Below, one piece after another: positions 32,219 to 38,637 of a stretch of DNA of 38,637 nucleotides. Source of the DNA: Halothiobacillus sp. (GTDB lineage: Bacteria > Pseudomonadota > Gammaproteobacteria > Halothiobacillales > Halothiobacillaceae); the NCBI GenBank assembly GCA_024635755.1, contig JAGXIF010000020.1:1-38637 (forward strand), given 5' to 3'. The notes beneath the pieces are model-generated. The model was not told where the DNA came from. It saw nothing but the letters and a program-made list of their open reading frames with translations, and ran no database searches. Position 1 is the stretch's first letter. The number at the start of each line of letters is the position of its first letter. The position numbers and the translations under genes are program-made.

Positions 32219-32911
32219 ATGACGCTGTTCGGCATCCCGCTCGAAACCCATCCAATCTGGCTGACGCTACAGGTCGCGACCATCACCACCATCGTCCTGC
32301 TGGTGATCGGCGTGCCGATCGCCTGGGGGCTTTCGCGCATGCGGTCGCGCTGGCGGGTGGTCTTCGAGGCACTGGTCTCGTTGCCGCTGGTGCTACCGCC
32401 GACGGTGCTGGGTTTCTACCTGATCATCGCGATGAACCCCAACGGCCCGCTGACCGAGTTCTTAGGATTATTCGGCTTTTCGGGGCAGCTGACCTTCAAC
32501 TTCACCGGGCTGGTGATCGGCTCGGTGCTGTTCTCGCTGCCGTTCATGGTCCAGCCGATGATGTCGGCCTTCCAGGGGCTCTCCGAGGAGGTGCTGGATG
32601 CCGCCCGCCTGATGCGGGCCGGCTTTGTCGACCGATTCTTCAGCGTGATCCTGCCGCTGTCGCGCCAGGGGCTGCTGGTGGGCTCGGTACTTACCTTCGC
32701 CCACACCGTGGGCGAGTTCGGCGTGGTGCTGATGGTCGGCGGCAATATCGAGGGCCAGACGCGCATGGTCTCGATCGCGATCTTCGATCACGTCGAGTCG
32801 TTCGAGTATGCCCAGGCCCACCTGCTCTCGGCGGTGATGGTGATCTTCGCCTTCGCCACGCTGGTGGGCGTGTACCTGATCAATCGTCGCTTTTCGGCCA
32901 GGCTGGGGTAG
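32219..32911 (+). CDS. modB: Molybdate ABC transporter permease ModB
   Basis: 230 aa with about five transmembrane helices. PLVLPPTVLGFYLIIAMNPNGP is characteristic, and the coupling loop VLDAARLMRAGFVDRFFSVILPLSRQG contacts ModC. Then FAHTVGEFGVVLMVGGNIEGQTR follows, the classic ModB block. It forms the membrane channel. The ATG is preceded by GAGGA and lies 9 bp after modA; modC starts 4 bp after its stop. The three genes form one operon. Confidence 0.95.
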   Translation: MTLFGIPLETHPIWLTLQVATITTIVLLVIGVPIAWGLSRMRSRWRVVFEALVSLPLVLPPTVLGFYLIIAMNPNGPLTEFLGLFGFSGQLTFNFTGLVIGSVLFSLPFMVQPMMSAFQGLSEEVLDAARLMRAGFVDRFFSVILPLSRQGLLVGSVLTFAHTVGEFGVVLMVGGNIEGQTRMVSIAIFDHVESFEYAQAHLLSAVMVIFAFATLVGVYLINRRFSARLG

Positions 32912-32915
32912 GACC

Positions 32916-34013
32916 ATGTTCGCAGGCAACCTGACACTCACCGTCGGCGACTTCCGGATGGCCTCCGGCGACTTCGCCTTCGAGTCGGACGGGGTGACCG
33001 CCCTGTTCGGCCGCTCGGGCTCGGGCAAGAGCACGCTGCTGCGTGCGATGGCCGGCCTGGATCGGCACACCCGCGGGCGGCTGCGTTTCCACGACGAGGT
33101 CTGGCAGGACGGCCGGCGGGGCTTGCCGGCCGAGCAGCGCGACATCGGCATGGTCTTCCAGCACGCCGCCCTGCTCGCCCACCGCACGGTGCGCGGCAAT
33201 CTCGACTTCGCCGCCAGGCGCGCGCCGACCGACCGTGGGGCGGCCATCGACCGCGACCAGATCATCGAGCGGACCGGCATCGCCCCACTGCTCGACCGGG
33301 CGGTGGCCAATCTTTCCGGCGGCGAACGCCAGCGGATCGCGATCGCCCGCGCCCTGATCGGCCGGCCACGGGTGCTGATGATGGACGAGCCGCTGGCCGC
33401 GCTCGACTGGCGTGCCAAGGCCGAACTGCTCGACCTGTTCGAGACGGTGATCCGTGATTTCGGCATCCCCACGGTGCTGATCACCCACGCCCCGGCGGAG
33501 GTCGAGCGCCTGGCCGACCGGGTCGTGTTCATGGCGGATGGACGGGTCGAGCGGGTCGAGGCCCTGCGAGAGGCGCTCGGGCGGGCCGATTCGCCACTAT
33601 TCACCGAGGAGGGACCGGTGGCCTCACTGGAGGGGCACCTCGAACCGGTTGCCGACGATCCGCATCGATTGTCCTTTATCACCCGCCCACGCGCGGCGAC
33701 CGACATGCCGGTCACCCTGTGGCTCGCCCATGACGGACGCCCAACCAATACTGGCTCGCGGCGCCTGCGGGTGCGCGGCGACGACGTCGCTCTGGCCCGC
33801 GGACCGGTGACGGGCATCTCGGTACAGAACCAGGTGGCCGGACGGATAGAACACATCGAAACCAGTCGCCCCGGCCGCGCGGCCGTGTTCCTGGAACTGG
33901 CCGACGGGCAGCGGCTGGTGAGCGAAGTCACCGCTCATACGATCGATAGCATGGGGCTGGCCGACGGGCAGTCGGTAACCGCGCTGATCAAGGGTGCCGC
34001 GCTGATGGGCTAA
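32916..34013 (+). CDS. modC: Molybdate ABC transporter ATP-binding protein ModC
   Basis: 365 aa. The ABC domain has Walker A GRSGSGKST, Q-loop MVFQHAALLAHRTVRGN, signature LSGGERQRIAIARALI, Walker B VLMMDEPLAALD and the switch His in VLITHAPAEVERL. A C-terminal Mop/TOBE domain starting about residue 295 (SVQNQVAGRIEHIETSRPGR) binds molybdate and can inhibit transport when it is plentiful. It drives uptake through ModB. It is the last gene of modABC, and the converging arsC stop is 29 bp away. Confidence 0.95.
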   Translation: MFAGNLTLTVGDFRMASGDFAFESDGVTALFGRSGSGKSTLLRAMAGLDRHTRGRLRFHDEVWQDGRRGLPAEQRDIGMVFQHAALLAHRTVRGNLDFAARRAPTDRGAAIDRDQIIERTGIAPLLDRAVANLSGGERQRIAIARALIGRPRVLMMDEPLAALDWRAKAELLDLFETVIRDFGIPTVLITHAPAEVERLADRVVFMADGRVERVEALREALGRADSPLFTEEGPVASLEGHLEPVADDPHRLSFITRPRAATDMPVTLWLAHDGRPTNTGSRRLRVRGDDVALARGPVTGISVQNQVAGRIEHIETSRPGRAAVFLELADGQRLVSEVTAHTIDSMGLADGQSVTALIKGAALMG

Positions 34014-34042
34014 TCAACCGCCCGACGCAAAGCGGCAACGGG

Positions 34043-34486
34043 TTACTTGGGCGTGCGACGGGCAGTCTCCAGCCATTCGTCGACCCGGCTCCGAATCTGG
34101 TCACGTATCCCGCGCAGTGCCTCGAGCCGTTCCGACTCATCCCCGGCCAATGCCGCCGGGTCCGGGTAGGGCCAGTGCAGCGTGCGCCGAACGCCCGGGA
34201 ACACCGGACAGTCCTGCTCGGTGCCGCGCTCGCAGACGTCGATCACCTGCTCGTAGAGACGGCCCTGGCGAAAGAAGTCGACGATATTGTCCGACTCGGC
34301 GTCGGATAGGTCATGACCCACCTCCTTCATCACCTCAACCACCTCCGGATTGACTGGATGCGGGTCGACGCCTGCGCTTTCCGCCACGAATTCGGGACCG
34401 CCCAGTTCATTGAGAAACGCCTCGGCCATCTGGCTTCGGCCACTGTTGTGAATACAAACGAACAGGACGCGGCGGGGCTGACTCAT
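34043..34486 (-). CDS. arsC: Arsenate reductase, low-molecular-weight phosphatase type
   Basis: 147 aa from ATG 34486, behind GGAG 6 nt upstream; a TTG five codons earlier lies on the ribosome site. The P-loop CIHNSGRSQMAE (Cys11-x5-Arg17) and the second pair VCERGTEQDCPVFPG (Cys85, Cys93) give the three cysteines of thioredoxin-linked ArsC, which reduces arsenate to arsenite. The C-terminal WPYPDPAAL carries the general acid Asp. No arsenite pump or arsR is adjacent. The similar LMW tyrosine phosphatases lack the second Cys pair. Confidence 0.9.
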   Translation of the reverse strand: MSQPRRVLFVCIHNSGRSQMAEAFLNELGGPEFVAESAGVDPHPVNPEVVEVMKEVGHDLSDAESDNIVDFFRQGRLYEQVIDVCERGTEQDCPVFPGVRRTLHWPYPDPAALAGDESERLEALRGIRDQIRSRVDEWLETARRTPK

Positions 34487-34596
34487 GAAATTCTCCAGCA
34501 AAAGGCTTGGCCCGGTGGCTCATCGATACGCAGGGTATGACACACAACAATTAACGACACATGACACCTGCGGAATAGACCATGTCACCGCCCCGA

Positions 34597-35787
34597 TCAG
34601 GCGGAAACCGAGCCCTTCTGTGGCCAAGGTTTCTCGACGCTGCTGTCGTCACTGACCCGCCCCTCGCGACACAACTGCCCCATCCTCAACAATTGCCGAT
34701 CAAGCTGCGGTCCCCAGCCGTAGTGTCGGACGGCCCGTCGGCGCGCGGCGGCACCGGCAGCCAGCCAGTCCCGCTCGAATAGGCGCGTCACGCCCTGCGC
34801 GAGTTGCGCGGCCCGCGCCCTTGGGACCAGCTCTCCCACCGCCTCGTCGACCAGTTCCGGCGTCGCCCCGGCAGCCACGCCGATCACCGGCAGGCCGCAG
34901 GCCATGGCCTCGAGGATCACCAGCCCGAAGGTCTCGGCATCGCCGGCATGCAGCAAGGCATCCGCCGAGGCGAGATAGGCGGCCAGCGTGTGCTCATTGG
35001 CGACGTAATCGATCACGCGCAGGCGGGGGTGGCTCCCGGTCGGCATACCGGCGCCAATCAGCAACAGGTAGTACCGATCGTCAAGTTCATCGAGAGCCGC
35101 GACCAGTTGGTCGACGTGCTTCTCACGCGTGTTGCGCCCGGCAAACACCAACAAGCGAGCGTCGCGCGGGATCCCCAGGCTGTCACGCAGCCCCGATTGG
35201 ATCGCCGAGGGGCGAAAGACCGAGGTATCCACGCCGAGCCGCTGCACACTCACATTGCGCACGCCCAGATCGGCCAGCTGACTGGCCATGACGTCACTCG
35301 GGGCGAACATCCAGTCGAAGCGACGATACAACCGCGCCAGGTAGCGACCGGACAGCGGCCTGACCCAGTCGCCGCAGCGCAGCGCGAGCAGCCGCGAGAG
35401 ATCCGAGTGAAAGAAGCCGACCGCCGGCACCCCCAGACGGTTTGCCGCGGCCTGCGCGGCGTGCGCCGTCACGTAGGGATCGCCGGCCTCGATCGCGTCA
35501 GGCGCCAGTTCGAGCAACGCCTGCCGCCAGGGGCCGGGTCGCAGGGGAAAGCGATAACCATCACCGGCCGGCAAACGCCACGACGGCAACTGACGCAACC
35601 ATTGATTGGCATCGGCCGACCACGCCGGACGCGGACCAGGCACCAGCAGGCTGTGCTGGCAATCCGGGCAACCCGCGATGTGGTCACGCTTGGCCTCGAG
35701 ATAACGCCGCACGCCACCCGAGGCCGGCCCCCAGAACATGGTGACATCAGCCAGGTGCAACGACGGGGAAGCGGGTGTCTTTTCCAT
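34597..35787 (-). CDS. Glycosyltransferase family 4 protein
   Basis: 396 aa from ATG 35787; a GTG at 35808 is possible. It has the GT-B plan: an N-terminal acceptor domain (HLADVTMFWGPASGGVRRYL, with GGVRRY as the usual glycine-rich loop) and a C-terminal nucleotide-sugar domain. The latter holds LLVFAGRNTREKHVDQLVAALDEL and the EX7E motif in DAETFGLVILEAMACGLPVIG. It transfers a sugar from an activated donor, as in lipopolysaccharide, glycolipid or mannosyl-lipid synthesis. The acceptor is unknown, and no other polysaccharide gene is nearby. Confidence 0.85.
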   Translation of the reverse strand: MEKTPASPSLHLADVTMFWGPASGGVRRYLEAKRDHIAGCPDCQHSLLVPGPRPAWSADANQWLRQLPSWRLPAGDGYRFPLRPGPWRQALLELAPDAIEAGDPYVTAHAAQAAANRLGVPAVGFFHSDLSRLLALRCGDWVRPLSGRYLARLYRRFDWMFAPSDVMASQLADLGVRNVSVQRLGVDTSVFRPSAIQSGLRDSLGIPRDARLLVFAGRNTREKHVDQLVAALDELDDRYYLLLIGAGMPTGSHPRLRVIDYVANEHTLAAYLASADALLHAGDAETFGLVILEAMACGLPVIGVAAGATPELVDEAVGELVPRARAAQLAQGVTRLFERDWLAAGAAARRRAVRHYGWGPQLDRQLLRMGQLCREGRVSDDSSVEKPWPQKGSVSA

Positions 35788-35847
35788 TTGCACCAAGCTA
35801 CCCCGCACACATGACGGTTTGTTGTCAGCAAGGGGATGCGCCCTTCC

Positions 35848-37803
35848 CTAGTCGGGCCATTCGACCGGCAACACCCGCTCGGGGTGCTGGCGGGCCAGGT
35901 GGGCGAGGTTGCGGCAATCGGGGCGATGCAGCTTGTAGCCCTGCGAGCGGCTGAGAAAGGCCATCACCCGCTCGCCCGGCTGCGGCTGGCAGCACTTCGC
36001 GCGCGTCACCTTGAGCCCGTCGATCGACTGGTTCTCGATCACGAGACTGCGTCCGCCCGGTGGCTCGGGCAGCGGCTCGCCCTCGGGGGACGCCTCGCGC
36101 GGCGGACGGGCGGAGCGGTCGGCCGCCGCCCCCAACTGCCCGCGGGCGGCGGCCTGCAACGTTTCGGCGGCGATACGATGGTGCCCCACGGCGAGGAACA
36201 GCTGGTCCTCGCTGTTGACGCCAAGCGCCTCGAGCAGGCGCCGCCGCGCCGCGGCGTCCATGGAAAAGCGCCGATACAGCCGCTCGCAGATCAGCCGCCC
36301 CCGTTCACGGGCATCCTCGCGATCGAACTGCGCGAACCAGTTGCGCACCTTGCCCCGTGAGCTGGCCGAGCGGAGAAAGCCGCTCTTGGCGTGTGCCCAC
36401 TCGCGGCTGGGGGCAGGCTCCTTGTTCGTCAGCACCTCGACCGTGTCGCCATTGGCCACCTCGGTCTTCAATGGCGCGATCTGGCCGTTGACCTTCGCCC
36501 CGCGGCAACGGTGCCCCAGATGGGTGTGGATGCGATAGGCGAAATCGAGCACCGTCGCCCCCACCGGCAGCTCGACCAATTCGCCATCGGGCGTGAAGGC
36601 ATACACCATCGGCGCATCCAGCGGCCGGATATCGCCACGTGACAGATCACGACGCAGCGATTCGACCTGCATATCGAAGGGATTGGCCGACCCGCCGCCG
36701 GCCTTGTAGCGCCAGTGGGCGGCCACACCGAACTCGGCGAACGCGTGCATCCGCTCGGTGCGGATCTGGATCTCGACCACCTTGTCCTCGTCGGCGTGCA
36801 CGGCGGTGTGCAGCGACTGGTAGCCGTTGGGCTTGGGACGGGCGATGTAGTCGTCGTACTCGCTGGGGATGGGACGGAACAGTTCATGGACCACCGACAG
36901 CGCCCCATAGCAGTCGGTGACCGAGTCGACCTGCACCCGCAGCGCGCGCACGTCGAACAGCCCCTCGAAGGAGACCTGCTTGCGGCGCATCTTCCCCCAG
37001 ATGCTGTAGATGTGCTTGGGTCGACCGTAGACCTCGGCCCGGATGCCCGCCTGGATCAGGGCGTGATTCAATTTTTGCTCGACGTGAGCCAGATACGACT
37101 CGCGGCTGGTGCGGCGCTCGTCGAGCAGGCGGGCGATCTCGACGTAGGTGTTCGGCTCGAGATGGCGGAATGCCAGGTCCTCGAGCTCCCACTTGATCTG
37201 GCCCAGGCCGAGTCGATGCGCGATCGGCGCATGCACGGCAAGCGTCATGCCGGCAAAGCGCCGACGCCGCGCCTCGTCGGGCTCGTCGCCGAGGGCCCGC
37301 ATCCCCTCAAGGCGATAGGCCAGATCGATCAGCACCGCGCGGGCGTCACGCGCGCCGGCGAGCAGCAGGCGACGCCAGTGCTCGCGTTGCTGTTCGGTCC
37401 GCGGCTCGGGATAACCGGCCTCCCAACCCCGCAAGCGCTCGATCGCCTCGAGCAAGCGCTGCACGTCCCGACAGCCGTTGCGATCCAGCACGGCCGAAGC
37501 GAACGAGGCGGTTTCAGACTCCGGCGACCGGGGCTCGCCCGAGCCGGATTCGCCCGAACCGGATTTGCCCAGGGCCGGGTCCGCCAGCAAGGCCGCAACC
37601 AGGGTTGGCAGGTCGGCCTGGATGTCCGCCAGCGCCACGGCCACCCGCGGACCGGCCGCCCCTTCCGAGGCGCGCGCGACCGACAGACACAGGCGTTCGA
37701 CGGCCAGCGCCACATCCGGCGCGACCACGCCGCCCATGCCATCGAGCACCTGTTGCAGGCGCTGGCAGAGATGATCGGAGCTGATGTCGAGCGGATGCTG
37801 CAT
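35848..37803 (-). CDS. relA: (p)ppGpp synthetase RelA, short form
   Basis: 651 aa. The N-terminal pseudo-hydrolase domain (about 1-220) lacks the HD active-site residues, so only synthesis is expected. The synthetase domain has YGRPKHIYSIWGKM (258-271), FDVRALRV and SEYDDYIARPKPNGYQSLHT. EYDD is the acidic motif that separates monofunctional RelA from SpoT. The TGS domain follows (about 399-460), then a helical part and the zinc-finger-like KCCQPQPGERV (603-613). The protein ends near 651, so the C-terminal ACT/RRM domain of RelA (E. coli 744 aa) is missing. It senses uncharged tRNA on the ribosome in the stringent response. A Ser/Gly/Glu-rich insertion lies at 80-100. Confidence 0.93.
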   Translation of the reverse strand: MQHPLDISSDHLCQRLQQVLDGMGGVVAPDVALAVERLCLSVARASEGAAGPRVAVALADIQADLPTLVAALLADPALGKSGSGESGSGEPRSPESETASFASAVLDRNGCRDVQRLLEAIERLRGWEAGYPEPRTEQQREHWRRLLLAGARDARAVLIDLAYRLEGMRALGDEPDEARRRRFAGMTLAVHAPIAHRLGLGQIKWELEDLAFRHLEPNTYVEIARLLDERRTSRESYLAHVEQKLNHALIQAGIRAEVYGRPKHIYSIWGKMRRKQVSFEGLFDVRALRVQVDSVTDCYGALSVVHELFRPIPSEYDDYIARPKPNGYQSLHTAVHADEDKVVEIQIRTERMHAFAEFGVAAHWRYKAGGGSANPFDMQVESLRRDLSRGDIRPLDAPMVYAFTPDGELVELPVGATVLDFAYRIHTHLGHRCRGAKVNGQIAPLKTEVANGDTVEVLTNKEPAPSREWAHAKSGFLRSASSRGKVRNWFAQFDREDARERGRLICERLYRRFSMDAAARRRLLEALGVNSEDQLFLAVGHHRIAAETLQAAARGQLGAAADRSARPPREASPEGEPLPEPPGGRSLVIENQSIDGLKVTRAKCCQPQPGERVMAFLSRSQGYKLHRPDCRNLAHLARQHPERVLPVEWPD

Positions 37804-37972
37804 GATGATGGGTCGATGGCCTTGCCGACCGACCCGCGCCCTCGTGTTGGGTTACGGCTGATTACCGTGGCAATATCCCGTTGAAACGCTTCCCTGCCGG
37901 CCCGACCGGCGGGGTGTCATCAGATTATCACCCGGCCCGCCAGCCGGGGATGCCCCAGGACAAAGGCGCCTC

Positions 37973-38637
37973 ATGGAAAAGCAGATAGACATTCACGCCG
38001 AGCATCACCGCATCAATCGGAACTCGTGGCTCCGGGCCGCGGTAATGGGCGCCAACGACGGCATCGTGTCGGTCTCGAGTCTGATGCTGGGCTTCATCGC
38101 CGCCGGCAGCCCGCGCGCGGCCATCGTGCTGGCGGGCACCGCCGGGCTGGTCTCCGGGGCGCTCTCGATGGCGGCCGGCGAGTATGTCTCGGTGCAGTCA
38201 CAGAAAGACACCGAGAATGCCGATCTCGCCATGGAGGCGCGCGAGCTGGAGATCAACTTCGATCATGAACTGGCCGAGTTGCGCGAGATCTACATTGACC
38301 GTGGCCTCACACCGGAAACGGCCCAGGAGGTCGCCCAGCAACTCATGGCACACGACGCCCTCGGCGCCCATGCCCGCGACGAGATGGGGCTGCACGAGAT
38401 CACCCGGGCTCAACCCTTTCTCGCCGCCTGGGCGTCGGCTGCCGCCTTCTCCGTCGGGGCGGGCCTGCCCCTACTGACCGTACTGTTCACTCCTGACGCG
38501 ACCATGATGCCCGCGGTGGTGGCGATGACCCTGATCTCGCTCGGCCTGCTCGGCGGCCTGGCCGCCCGCGCCGGTGGCGCCTCCATGCTCCGCGGTGCCG
38601 CGCGCGTGCTGTTCTGGGGCGTGGCCGCCATGGGCGC
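37973..38637 (+). CDS. VIT/CCC1-family transporter, N-terminal part
   Basis: The frame opens at ATG 37973 and runs without a stop to the window edge (221 codons seen of about 230). The signature NDGIVSVSSLMLGF starts TM1, followed by GLVSGALSMAAGEYVSVQSQKD and an amphipathic charged region with EARELEINFDHELAELREI, which in plant VIT1 binds iron. Two or three further helices follow from about residue 145. Members move Fe(II) or Mn(II) across the membrane. The gene is divergent from relA. The end of the protein is not visible. Confidence 0.88.
   Translation, partial: MEKQIDIHAEHHRINRNSWLRAAVMGANDGIVSVSSLMLGFIAAGSPRAAIVLAGTAGLVSGALSMAAGEYVSVQSQKDTENADLAMEARELEINFDHELAELREIYIDRGLTPETAQEVAQQLMAHDALGAHARDEMGLHEITRAQPFLAAWASAAAFSVGAGLPLLTVLFTPDATMMPAVVAMTLISLGLLGGLAARAGGASMLRGAARVLFWGVAAMG

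Overview
The window is GC-rich chromosomal DNA of a gammaproteobacterium. The gene set and order support this: rpe-gph-trpE, asmA-mutY-yggX, pstSCAB, modE-modABC, a monofunctional RelA with the EYDD motif, a yrfG-type nucleotidase, and Pseudomonas-like REP sequences with a RAYT transposase. I cannot fix the genus from the sequence. No rRNA, tRNA or CRISPR array was seen.

Positions 1-4150 are an accessory island and the most unusual part. It opens with the end of an IS3-family element (1-127). Next comes a hairpin-dense stretch without an ordinary gene, holding three copies of a roughly 240-270 bp structured repeat: one inverted and diverged, two direct and nearly identical. Between the two direct copies lies a 40-codon gene for a secreted His/Cys-rich peptide. 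The island ends with a complete retron of the Ec67 (Eco2) kind on the minus strand: promoter, msr-msd RNA with an 11-bp a1/a2 repeat, and a reverse transcriptase fused to a TOPRIM domain. The retron gene is visibly AT-richer than its neighbours and probably begins at a CTG codon.

Positions 4157-13.9 kb are mostly housekeeping. They include the rpe-gph-trpE operon (minus), a small flavin reductase, a RAYT transposase between pairs of REP hairpins, a thiS-ggt-ubiC cluster (minus) and the nucleotidase yrfG. The minus-strand asmA-mutY-yggX operon follows, up to 16.3 kb. Then come moaD with a coupled membrane protein, a small CBM48-type protein, a PilZ protein and fructose-1,6-bisphosphatase.

From 19.9 to 24.6 kb the high-affinity phosphate transporter pstS-pstC-pstA-pstB runs on the minus strand behind a promoter with three TTGTCAC repeats. 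An RND efflux pump and its adaptor follow (minus), then DNA photolyase (plus) and the molybdate regulon modE-modA-modB-modC (plus), with two ModE-operator-like sites. The right end carries arsC, a family 4 glycosyltransferase and relA (all minus), and the start of a VIT/CCC1-family transporter cut by the window edge.
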